A DNA stretch of 12,811 bases from Actinomycetes bacterium (GTDB taxonomy: Bacteria; Actinomycetota; Coriobacteriia; Anaerosomatales; JAJZPX01): contig JAJZPX010000009.1 in assembly GCA_021811025.1 (NCBI GenBank), forward strand, positions 4,151 to 16,961. Direction: 5' to 3'. Below are positions 7,198 to 12,811 of this stretch, piece by piece; within the stretch, counting starts at the first letter, position 1, and every line of letters starts with the position of its first letter. Made by a program: the position numbers and the translations under genes. Under the pieces are notes generated by a model. The model was given only the letters and a program-made list of their open reading frames with translations, searched no databases and was not told the origin of the DNA.

Positions 7198-7471
7198 GCT
7201 TCCCCCTTGCATCTCGGCCAGGCGAGTACCTTCCCGCCGAACGCGAGGAGCTACCGCCGTCAGGGGCGCCTGCTCGCCGTGAAGCTCGAGACGACGAACC
7301 GGCTGCCCTTCTCGAAGTGCGCGATCGTCCGGGAGCGACCGGCCGCTCGTCCGACTCCCCCGCCTTCTTTGCGGCGGCCGTCGTCAGGCGCCGCACGGCG
7401 AGGGGTAGACCTGCTTGCATCGATGAACCGGCGGAGCGGACGGCTCCGCCGATGGCAGGAGGGCACCGGAC
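7198..7471. promoter_or_regulatory. divergent intergenic region, GH15 and L,D-transpeptidase
   Basis: These 274 bases separate the leftward GH15 operon from the rightward transpeptidase gene and must contain both promoters, but I see no hexamer pair good enough to name. Apart from the hairpin at 7429-7451, nothing clear is present; the short open frames here have no ribosome sites. Confidence 0.5.
7429..7451 (+). other. 9-bp hairpin just before the L,D-transpeptidase ribosome site
   Basis: CGGCGGAGC (7429-7437) and GCTCCGCCG (7443-7451) form a perfect 9-bp stem with a GGACG loop. It ends about 6 nt before the AGGAGGG ribosome site, and no rightward gene lies upstream for it to terminate. It may shape translation or stability of the mRNA, or be a palindromic protein site. 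Confidence 0.45.
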
Positions 7472-8509
7472 ATGAGGAAGACCGGCGGGGGACCACGAGC
7501 GCTCACGGCGGCCGTCGCCGTGACCCTGATGACGTTCTCGGTGGGCTTCTCGTACGCGGTCGCGGACGACTTCGCGCAGCGGGAAGTCCTGCCGCGCGGG
7601 ACGACGGTGGGCGGCTACGCCGTCGGAGGCCTGCCGCGGGACGAGGCGATCGCGCAGCTGAGGCGCAAGCTCGAGACGCCCCTGCTCGCGCCCGTCACGG
7701 TCGACGCGCGGGGCAAACGCCTCGTGCTCGATCCGCGCCCGCTGGTGAGGATCGACGTCGCTGCCCTCGTCGACAAGGCGCTGGCGCCACAGAGGCGGAC
7801 GACGGTACTCCAGCGCGTGTACTACCGGGTGACGAACGCGGAGGCGGGGATCGCGGTGCCGGCGGAGGTCCGCATCGACGTGAAGGGCCTGCGCTCGTGG
7901 GCGGCGCGCACGGGCAAGGCGGTGAACGAGCGGCCCGCCGACTCGAAGCTCTCCGTGGCCGGCGACGGCCTGAGGATCTCGAAGTCGAAGGTGGGCTGGA
8001 GGCTCGACGAGGCAGCATCGGTCTCGGCCGTGCAGGGCGCGCTCACCGGAGGGCAGCGCATGGTGAAGCTGCCGATGAAGCAGGTGCAGCCGCGAGTCAC
8101 CGAGCGCTCGTTTGCGCGGACGCTCCTCGTGCGCCTCGGCGAGCGCCGGCTCTACCTGTTCAACCAGGCCCGCCGGGTCAAGAGCTACCCGATCGCCGTC
8201 GGGATGCCGGAGTTCCCGACGCCGAAGGGCTGGTGGCGCATCGACGACAAGCAGGTCAACCCGACGTGGACCAACCCGGGCAGCGCCTGGGCGGCCGGCA
8301 TGCCCGCCTTCATCCCAGGCGGCTCCGGGAACCCTCTAGGAACGCGCGCCCTGCTCCTCGACGCGTCAGGCGTGGCGATCCACGGGACCTCGAACGACGG
8401 CTCGATCGGCACCGCGGCCTCGCACGCGTGCATGCGCATGCACATGTGGGACGTGGAGGACCTCTTCCCGCGCGTCGAGGTCGGCGACCGGGTGATCATC
8501 GCGCCGTAG
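7472..8509 (+). CDS. secreted L,D-transpeptidase (YkuD) with peptidoglycan-binding domain
   Basis: The 345-residue product has a signal peptide or anchor at about 1-32. Residues 43-200 resemble the putative peptidoglycan-binding domain of VanW-type proteins (GTTVGGYAVGGLPRDEAIAQL, then VTVDARGKRLVLDP). A YkuD catalytic domain spans about 215-344. Catalytic landmarks are H304 in IHGTSND and C320 in SHACMRM. The family forms 3-3 cross-links or attaches proteins in the cell wall through an acyl-enzyme on this Cys. The usual SHGC is SHAC here, a Gly-to-Ala change beside the nucleophile. The ATG follows AGGAGGG by 8 nt; stop is TAG. It is a single gene, divergent from the GH15 operon and converging on the adenosine-specific kinase gene only 7 bp away. 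Confidence 0.93.
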   Translation: MRKTGGGPRALTAAVAVTLMTFSVGFSYAVADDFAQREVLPRGTTVGGYAVGGLPRDEAIAQLRRKLETPLLAPVTVDARGKRLVLDPRPLVRIDVAALVDKALAPQRRTTVLQRVYYRVTNAEAGIAVPAEVRIDVKGLRSWAARTGKAVNERPADSKLSVAGDGLRISKSKVGWRLDEAASVSAVQGALTGGQRMVKLPMKQVQPRVTERSFARTLLVRLGERRLYLFNQARRVKSYPIAVGMPEFPTPKGWWRIDDKQVNPTWTNPGSAWAAGMPAFIPGGSGNPLGTRALLLDASGVAIHGTSNDGSIGTAASHACMRMHMWDVEDLFPRVEVGDRVIIAP

Positions 8510-8520
8510 CTCTCCGCTAC
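8506..8520. terminator. hairpin spanning two convergent stop codons
   Basis: GTAGC (8506-8510) pairs perfectly with GCTAC (8516-8520) around a TCTCC loop. The stem contains the TAG stops of both the transpeptidase and the convergent adenosine-specific kinase gene. The stem is only 5 bp with no U-tract, so a terminator role is doubtful. Confidence 0.2.
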
Positions 8521-9002
8521 AGCTTGTAGCCGATCGTCCGCAGCAGCTCCTTGCGAGCCGCCACGTGCTCGGCGCTCTCCACCCCCAGCGGAGAGGCACC
8601 GTCGACGACGCCCATGATGCCCCGGCCCTGCGAGGTCGCCGCGACCACTACCTCCACCGGGTTCGCGGTGGCGCAGTAGAGCCGGCACACCTCGGGGACC
8701 ATCTTGACGGCGTTGAGCACGTTGATCGGGTAGACGCCTTCGCCGAGGAGCAGCACGAAGGAGTGCCCTGCGCCGACCGCGAGCGCGTTCCGCGCGGCGA
8801 GCGCCTGCAGCCCGTCGTCGGTGCCGCTCACGCGGACAAGTCTGTCGCCGGAGGCCTCGCAGAACGCCAGCCCGAACTTGATGCCGGGCACCGCGTTCAC
8901 CATCGCCTCGTGCACGTCCTCGACCGTCTTGATGAAGTGCGACTGGCCGAGGATGACGCTGACCGCCTCGTCCTTCTCTATCGGCACCGTCGTGAGTTCC
9001 AT
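8517..9002 (-). CDS. adenosine-specific kinase family protein
   Basis: The 161-residue product matches the compact adenosine-specific kinase family (Adenosine_kin, PF04008) over its whole length, which is usual for the family. Recognisable conserved stretches are GQSHFIKTVEDV (19-30), KFGLAFCEASGDRL (42-55), YPINVLNAVK.VPEVC (91-106), CATANPVEVVVA (110-121) and GRGIMGVVDG (126-135). Members are soluble; the name comes from structural and biochemical work on archaeal members, and the physiological role in bacteria is not well settled. The ATG at 9002 has GGGAGGAG 5 nt upstream and begins at the family N-terminus; the frame is open further upstream but without family similarity. Stop is TAG. 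It is transcribed alone, between two peptidoglycan enzymes, with no obvious functional link to them. Confidence 0.9.
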   Translation of the reverse strand: MELTTVPIEKDEAVSVILGQSHFIKTVEDVHEAMVNAVPGIKFGLAFCEASGDRLVRVSGTDDGLQALAARNALAVGAGHSFVLLLGEGVYPINVLNAVKMVPEVCRLYCATANPVEVVVAATSQGRGIMGVVDGASPLGVESAEHVAARKELLRTIGYKL

Positions 9003-9311
9003 CGCCGCTCCTCCCGCCGCTTCCCGTACCTGTCGAAAGATACCACCGCGAGGCGCGCGCCCGTGCCGGCCGTTCACGGACGCGTCGCGCGATGGCCCGC
9101 GTTACCCCTCGTCACACCGTCTGACCTGCGGTTTCTTCCAGATTCCGGCAGCGGCTTGGCATGCTCTTCGCCCTACTCCCCCTCGGAGACCGCATAGCGG
9201 ACACCGCGAGACCCGTCCTGCGCGCCTTCGCGCGCCGGGGTCTCGCCGGGCGCTCCCCGCTGGCGAGCAGCGCCCGCCGACCTGTCCCCGACCTCGGAGG
9301 GTGATACCGTC
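9003..9311. promoter_or_regulatory. divergent intergenic region with structured leader before the NlpC/P60-like gene
   Basis: No gene is supported in these 309 bases. The right half, read on the plus strand, folds into three successive stems: CCGC/GCGG (9190-9200), the long stem at 9207-9245, and GGGCGCT/AGCGCCC (9248-9254 with 9269-9275). The left half carries the start region of the adenosine-specific kinase gene; no clear promoter hexamers are seen in either direction. Confidence 0.5.
9207..9245 (+). other. long two-part hairpin in NlpC/P60-like gene leader
   Basis: Outer arms CGAGACCC (9207-9214) and GGGTCTCG (9238-9245) form 8 bp; after a small internal loop, inner arms GCGCGC (9220-9225) and GCGCGC (9230-9235) close on a CTTC loop. 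It lies about 65 nt before the TTG start codon. Cell-wall hydrolase genes of actinobacteria are often riboswitch-controlled (c-di-AMP, ydaO type), but I could not match the known ydaO conserved boxes. Confidence 0.45.
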
Positions 9312-10214
9312 TTGAATCTCCACGCAAGCCGTCCCGCAAGAGTCGCCGCCGCGCTCGGCATCGCGCTCGCGGTGCTCGCCGAGCCGCTGATCGGCTCGGT
9401 CCCCGCCTACGCGGGAACCGCGAAGTCCCCCTCGTACTTCAACCGGCAGGCCGTGGTCGGCCGCGCCGCCCGCTGGATGCAAAAGGGGGTGCCGTACAAC
9501 CAGCAGGGTTGGGTCGACGACTACCGCAGCGACTGCTCGGGCTTCGTCTCCTACGCCTGGGGCCTCGATCAGTCGTACGTGACGTGGACGCTGCCCGAGG
9601 TCTCGCGGCGCATCGCCAAGAACGACCTCCAGCCGGGCGACATCATCCTCAACACCGCGCGCCACGTCATCCTCTTCGCCGGTTGGGCGAACGGCGCGCA
9701 CACGGCGTACGTCGGCTACGAGGAGGCGGGCTCGGCGGGCCGCGCGATCAGGCGCGTCATCCCGTACCCGTACGACAGCCCCACCGCGCCCCAGTACCTG
9801 CCGTACCGCTACACCGGCGGCCACAACCTCTACGCGCCCAACGCGACCCTGCCGGCTCCGTTGATCCAGACGTACGCCGGCGGCGGCCAGGTGCTCACGC
9901 CCGCGGGGGCCGGCGCGAAGAACGCGCAGCGCGCGAGGGTCGCACAGCGGCGCGCGATCGACAGGCTCAACAGGATCCACGCCGCGGAGCGCGCGGCGGC
10001 GGCCGCGAAGGCGGAGGCGAAGGCCGAGGCCGAGCGCGTGGCGGCCGCGGCGAAGGCCGCGGCGCAGCAGCGGCTGGCGGCGAAGCAGGCGAGCGAGGCC
10101 GTCGAGCCGAGCGCGCCGACGCAGCCGGCGAAGGCCGCGGCGTCCCCGCAGCCTCAGCCCAAGCCTGTCATCCTGCAGCTGTTCCACAGCCTGTTCTCGT
10201 TCCTCGGCGCGTAA
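9312..10214 (+). CDS. secreted NlpC/P60-like peptidoglycan hydrolase
   Basis: The 300-residue product has a signal peptide (1-34, cleavage near PAYA-G) and a papain-like NlpC/P60-type domain at about 44-175. C75 in SDCSGFVSYAWG is the candidate nucleophile and H118 in NTARHVILFAGW the candidate base, preceded by the typical LQPGDI. The third polar residue is not certain. Residues 203-263 are an Ala/Lys/Glu/Arg-rich helical stretch with AKAEAKAEAE-type repeats, followed by a Pro/Ala/Gln-rich linker (264-284) and a hydrophobic tail (286-300). Family members cut peptide bonds in the cell-wall stem peptide. The TTG start at 9312 follows GGAGGGTGA and is the only start that keeps the signal peptide; the frame has no upstream start nearby. 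Stop is TAA, the only one in the window. A terminator-like hairpin follows. Confidence 0.82.
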   Translation: MNLHASRPARVAAALGIALAVLAEPLIGSVPAYAGTAKSPSYFNRQAVVGRAARWMQKGVPYNQQGWVDDYRSDCSGFVSYAWGLDQSYVTWTLPEVSRRIAKNDLQPGDIILNTARHVILFAGWANGAHTAYVGYEEAGSAGRAIRRVIPYPYDSPTAPQYLPYRYTGGHNLYAPNATLPAPLIQTYAGGGQVLTPAGAGAKNAQRARVAQRRAIDRLNRIHAAERAAAAAKAEAKAEAERVAAAAKAAAQQRLAAKQASEAVEPSAPTQPAKAAASPQPQPKPVILQLFHSLFSFLGA

Positions 10215-10238
10215 GCCGAGGCGGCCAGACGGACTCCC

Positions 10239-10266
10239 CAGGGCCCGCCCTTCCCGGCGGGCCCTG
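10239..10266 (+). terminator. G+C-rich terminator-like hairpin after the NlpC/P60-like gene
   Basis: CAGGGCCCGCC (10239-10249) and GGCGGGCCCTG (10256-10266) form a perfect 11-bp stem with a 6-nt loop, 24 nt after the TAA stop. Only CCTTAT follows, so it lacks a classical U-tract, as is common for terminators in G+C-rich bacteria. TATGAT directly after it (10270-10275) could be a -10 element for the next gene, though no -35 is visible. Confidence 0.6.
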
Positions 10267-10304
10267 CCTTATGATGGGGGCGTCGCCCGAGGGAGGTCTC
10301 GCCC

Positions 10305-10808
10305 ATGAACGTGAACGTGCTCCGCGCACAGAACGTGAGCAGGATGTGCTTCGTGTGCGGCCGCGAGAACCCGCTCAGCCTCAAGACTCGCTTCTACGAG
10401 CTGGACACGGGCGAGCTGGCCGCCGTGTTCACGCCGCGGGAGGAGCACCAGAGCTACCCGGGCCGCGTGCACGGCGGCGCGACGTCGGCGGTGCTCGACG
10501 AGACGATCGGGCGCGCGATCGAGATCCTCCAACCCGGCATCTGGGGCGTGACCGTCGAGCTGACCGTTCGGTACCGGGCCCCGGTGCCCCTCGGGCACGA
10601 GGCCGTGGTGGTGGCGCGGATCACGAAGGACGGCAGGGTCTTCGAGGGCGGCGGCGAGCTGCTCCTCGACGACGGCACCGTGGCGGCCGAGGCGTCCGGC
10701 CGCTACCTGAAGCTGCCGATCGAGCGCATCGCCGAGGGCGACTTCCACCGCGAGTGGTTCGCGGACGCGATGCCGGTCCCCGCGGCGATCGACATCCCTC
10801 GCGCGTAG
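10305..10808 (+). CDS. PaaI-like hotdog-fold thioesterase
   Basis: The 167-residue product fits the single-domain hotdog thioesterase family by length and motifs: an N-terminal CFVCGRENPLSLKTRF (15-30), then YPGRVHGGATSAVLDETIGRA (51-71) where HGG and the LDE acid D65/E66 form the usual active-site region, then VELTVRYRAPVPLG (84-97). Members hydrolyse acyl-CoA thioesters in the cytoplasm; the acyl group cannot be deduced. The N-terminal CxxCG motif is common in this subgroup of PaaI-like proteins and of unknown purpose. The ATG is 8 nt after GGGAGG; stop is TAG. It lies between a terminator-like hairpin and the MarR promoter region, so it is probably transcribed alone. Confidence 0.88.
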   Translation: MNVNVLRAQNVSRMCFVCGRENPLSLKTRFYELDTGELAAVFTPREEHQSYPGRVHGGATSAVLDETIGRAIEILQPGIWGVTVELTVRYRAPVPLGHEAVVVARITKDGRVFEGGGELLLDDGTVAAEASGRYLKLPIERIAEGDFHREWFADAMPVPAAIDIPRA

Positions 10809-10816
10809 CCCGCCCC

Positions 10817-10846
10817 TTGCGCGTCCGCCGCTTCCTTGGTTACTAT
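10817..10846 (+). promoter_or_regulatory. candidate promoter of the MarR-ABC operon
   Basis: TTGCGC (10817-10822) and TACTAT (10841-10846) are separated by 18 nt; TACTAT matches the -10 consensus at 5 of 6 positions. This AT-richer stretch is the only obvious promoter-like patch between the thioesterase and MarR genes. Confidence 0.4.
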
Positions 10847-10885
10847 TCGGTACCTAATCATTCGCTGGCTAACTGTTTGCTGGCT
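10836..10885. promoter_or_regulatory. candidate MarR operator region with inverted and direct repeats
   Basis: TTGGTTACT (10836-10844) and GGTACCTAA (10849-10857) form an imperfect inverted repeat, 7 of 9 positions, overlapping the candidate -10 element. Just downstream GCTGGCT occurs twice (10864-10870 and 10879-10885) at a 15-bp interval. MarR proteins commonly bind imperfect palindromes at their own promoter, so autoregulation here is a reasonable inference. Confidence 0.35.
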
Positions 10886-10917
10886 CAGCGCCGATACCCT
10901 GCCGGCTTGGAGGCCGC

Positions 10918-11415
10918 ATGACCGCGGAAGAGACCGAGAGACACGCGACGCCGCTCGAAGGCGTCGACGAGCTGTCGCTGGACGCGTTCCGCGCGCTGCG
11001 CGACGTGATGCGGGCGAACGGCCACGCCATGGCGAAGCGCTTCGCGGCCGCGGGGGCGCACATGGGGCAGGCGGCCTGCCTGCGCGTGCTCGACGCGCAC
11101 GACGGGATCACTCAGCGCGAGATCGCGGACATCCTGCACGTGTCCCGCCCCTCGATCACCGCGATGCTGCAGGCGGTCGAGAAGAGCGGCGCGATCGTGC
11201 GCAAGCCCGACGAGGCCGACCAGCGCCTCACGCGCGTGTACCTGACGGACGAGGGTCGCGAGATGGCGGCGAAGCTTCGCGCGGTCCTCGGCGAGTACGT
11301 CAGGCAGACCTTCGGCGAGATGCCCGAAGACGACCGCCGCGAGCTCGCCCGGCTGCTGGACGCGCTGCGCGAGAGGATAGCGGGATCGATGGAGACGACC
11401 GGGAGAGGGGCGTAG
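10918..11415 (+). CDS. MarR-family transcriptional regulator
   Basis: The 165-residue product has the MarR layout: dimerisation helices at both ends and a winged helix-turn-helix at about 50-112. The recognition region reads ITQREIADILHVSRPSITAM (64-83), and the wing carries D97-EADQR-L-TRVYLTDEG, close to the family DxRxxR signature. MarR proteins are dimeric repressors released by small molecules or oxidants; no redox-type Cys arrangement is evident (only C54). The ATG has GGAGG 4 nt upstream; stop is TAG. The ABC exporter starts 7 bp downstream, so the regulator very likely controls it and itself, through the repeats at 10836-10885. The inducer cannot be predicted. Confidence 0.94.
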   Translation: MTAEETERHATPLEGVDELSLDAFRALRDVMRANGHAMAKRFAAAGAHMGQAACLRVLDAHDGITQREIADILHVSRPSITAMLQAVEKSGAIVRKPDEADQRLTRVYLTDEGREMAAKLRAVLGEYVRQTFGEMPEDDRRELARLLDALRERIAGSMETTGRGA

Positions 11416-11422
11416 CACCTCG

Positions 11423-12811
11423 ATGACGCGACTGCTGAAGACATACCTGCGGCCCTACGTCGGCCAACTCGTGCTCGTGATGGTACTGCTGCTCGCGCAG
11501 GCGATGGCGAACCTGTACCTGCCCGAGCTGAACGCGGACATCATCAACAACGGCGTCGCGAAGGGCGACGTGGGCTACATCACGCGCATCGGCGGCTTTA
11601 TGCTGGGCGTCACGCTGGTCCTGGGGGCGATCTCGATCGTGGGCGTGTACTTCGGCTCGAAGACGTCGATGTCGTTCGGGCGCGACGTGCGCTCCGCCAT
11701 CTTCAGGCGGGTCGGCTCGTTCTCTCAGACCGAGGTCAACAAGTTCGGCACGCCGTCGCTCATCACGCGCAACACGAACGACGTGCAGCAGGTGCAGATG
11801 GTCCTGCTCATGGCGCTCAACGTGCTGATCCTCGCGCCCTTCATGGGCATCGGCGGGATCATCATGGCACTGCGCCAGGACGTGCCGCTGTCGGCGACGC
11901 TGCTGGTCATCGTGCCGTTCATGGCGGTCTTCCTCGGCGTGCTGGTGTCGCGTGCGCTCCCGCTGTTCACGTCGATGCAGAAGAAGGTCGACCGCATCAA
12001 CGAGGTGATGCGCGAGACGCTCTCGGGCGTGCGCGTCATCCGCGCGTTCGTCCGCGACGACTTCGAGCGGCGCAGGTTCGCCGAGGCGAACACGGACCTC
12101 ACGCAGACGGCGACTCACGTCTTCCGCCTGTTCTCGCTGATGTGGCCGGTCCTCCTCGGCACGATGAACATCTCGATGGTTGCCGTGCTGTGGTTCGGCG
12201 GGCACCGCATCGCCTCGGGCGAGATGCCCATCGGCAACCTGATGGCGTTCATCAACTACATCACGCAGATCCTGTTCTCGGTCATGATGGCGACCTTCAT
12301 GCTCACGATGCTCCCGCGCGCCGCCGCGTCCGGCAGCCGTATCCAGGAGGTCCTCGACACAGAGCCCACCGTGCACGACCCCGAGACGCCCGCCGCGCCG
12401 GCCGAGTCGCGCGGGCACCTCGAGTTCCGCGGCGTCGAGTTCCGCTACCCGGGCGCGCAGGAACCGGTGCTCCGCGGCATCAGCTTCGCGGCGGGGCCGG
12501 GCGAGACCACCGCGATCATCGGCTCGACGGGCAGCGGCAAGTCGACGCTCATAAACCTCATCCCGCGCTTCTACGACGTCACCGGGGGGCAGGTGCTCGT
12601 CGACGGCGTGGACGTCCGCGACATGACGCAGGAGGACCTCTGGCGGAAGGTCGGGCTCATCCCGCAAAGGGCGTTCCTGTTCTCGGGCACGGTGGCGAGC
12701 AACCTCCGCTACGGGGACGAGGACGCCGCCGACGACGACCTGTGGCGCGCGCTGCGGATAGCGCAGGGCGAGGACTTCGTGTCCGAGATGCCGGAGGGCC
12801 TCGAGGCGCCG
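11423..12811 (+). CDS. ABC exporter, fused membrane and ATPase domains (3' end outside window)
   Basis: The frame opens at ATG 11423 and stays open to the window edge (463 codons). The start MTRLLKTYLRPYVGQLVLVMVL is typical of half-size multidrug-type exporters. The membrane domain (about 12-310) has six predicted helices and the coupling-helix motif EVMRETLSGVRVIRAFVRD. The nucleotide-binding domain starts near 332, with Walker A GSTGSGKST (367-375) and Q-loop Q415 in GLIPQRAFLFSGT. The ABC signature, Walker B and H-loop lie beyond the edge, so catalytic competence cannot be judged. Such proteins pump drugs, lipids or peptides out using ATP and often work as heterodimers with a second half-transporter encoded next door. 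It follows the MarR gene by 7 bp with only a weak ribosome site, suggesting translational coupling. Confidence 0.95.
   Translation, partial: MTRLLKTYLRPYVGQLVLVMVLLLAQAMANLYLPELNADIINNGVAKGDVGYITRIGGFMLGVTLVLGAISIVGVYFGSKTSMSFGRDVRSAIFRRVGSFSQTEVNKFGTPSLITRNTNDVQQVQMVLLMALNVLILAPFMGIGGIIMALRQDVPLSATLLVIVPFMAVFLGVLVSRALPLFTSMQKKVDRINEVMRETLSGVRVIRAFVRDDFERRRFAEANTDLTQTATHVFRLFSLMWPVLLGTMNISMVAVLWFGGHRIASGEMPIGNLMAFINYITQILFSVMMATFMLTMLPRAAASGSRIQEVLDTEPTVHDPETPAAPAESRGHLEFRGVEFRYPGAQEPVLRGISFAAGPGETTAIIGSTGSGKSTLINLIPRFYDVTGGQVLVDGVDVRDMTQEDLWRKVGLIPQRAFLFSGTVASNLRYGDEDAADDDLWRALRIAQGEDFVSEMPEGLEAP

Noticed and set aside
4463..7420. 985-residue open frame on the minus strand over the GH15 and transglutaminase genes
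   Set aside because: Arg/Ala/Gly-rich translation without any family feature; it is the out-of-frame shadow of G+C-rich GH15 and transglutaminase-like genes and spans the small cysteine-rich gene and intergenic DNA.
7213..7428. ydaO-type c-di-AMP riboswitch before the transpeptidase
   Set aside because: Some fragments look similar by eye, but the paired conserved boxes and stems could not be assembled.
5479..8529. 1016-residue open frame on the plus strand
   Set aside because: Antisense to GH15 and out of frame in the transpeptidase gene; composition is that of third-position G+C bias, and no ribosome site is present.
11300..12667. 455-residue minus-strand open frame at the right end
   Set aside because: Antisense to the MarR end and ABC exporter; His/Asp/Arg-rich translation typical of a G+C-rich reverse complement.

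Overview
The window looks like the chromosome of a high-G+C, Gram-positive-type (monoderm) anaerobe or facultative anaerobe, most likely an actinobacterium. The pointers are the uniformly G+C-rich coding sequence, GTG and TTG starts behind strong AGGAGG-type ribosome sites, two secreted peptidoglycan enzymes, and a secreted multiheme c-type cytochrome. A sediment-type Coriobacteriia relative would fit, but that is inference from gene content. No RNA genes, mobile elements or CRISPR arrays were found. Nine of the eleven genes that end inside the window stop with TAG, which is unusual for such G+C-rich DNA.

Left third (1-4149): a six-heme secreted cytochrome c runs leftward. Across a 496-bp, locally AT-rich intergenic region, a rightward pair encodes a membrane-anchored TPR protein and a membrane protein with an NHL-repeat propeller between two membrane segments. 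The layout resembles an envelope electron-transfer or cytochrome-handling locus.

Middle (4162-7197, leftward): a tight three-gene operon of a GH15 glucoamylase/trehalase-like enzyme, a 43-residue cysteine-rich protein resembling DUF2769, and a membrane-anchored transglutaminase-like protein. Its promoter region lies back-to-back with the next gene.

Right-middle (7472-10214): a secreted L,D-transpeptidase, a leftward adenosine-specific kinase family protein, and a secreted NlpC/P60-like peptidoglycan hydrolase that starts with TTG and is preceded by a strongly structured leader. A G+C-rich terminator-like hairpin follows.

Right end (10305-12811): a PaaI-like hotdog thioesterase, then a MarR-family regulator with a promoter/operator-like region, followed 7 bp later by an ABC exporter (fused membrane and ATPase domains) that runs off the window. 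MarR plus exporter is a typical self-regulated efflux operon; the partner half-transporter is probably just beyond the edge.
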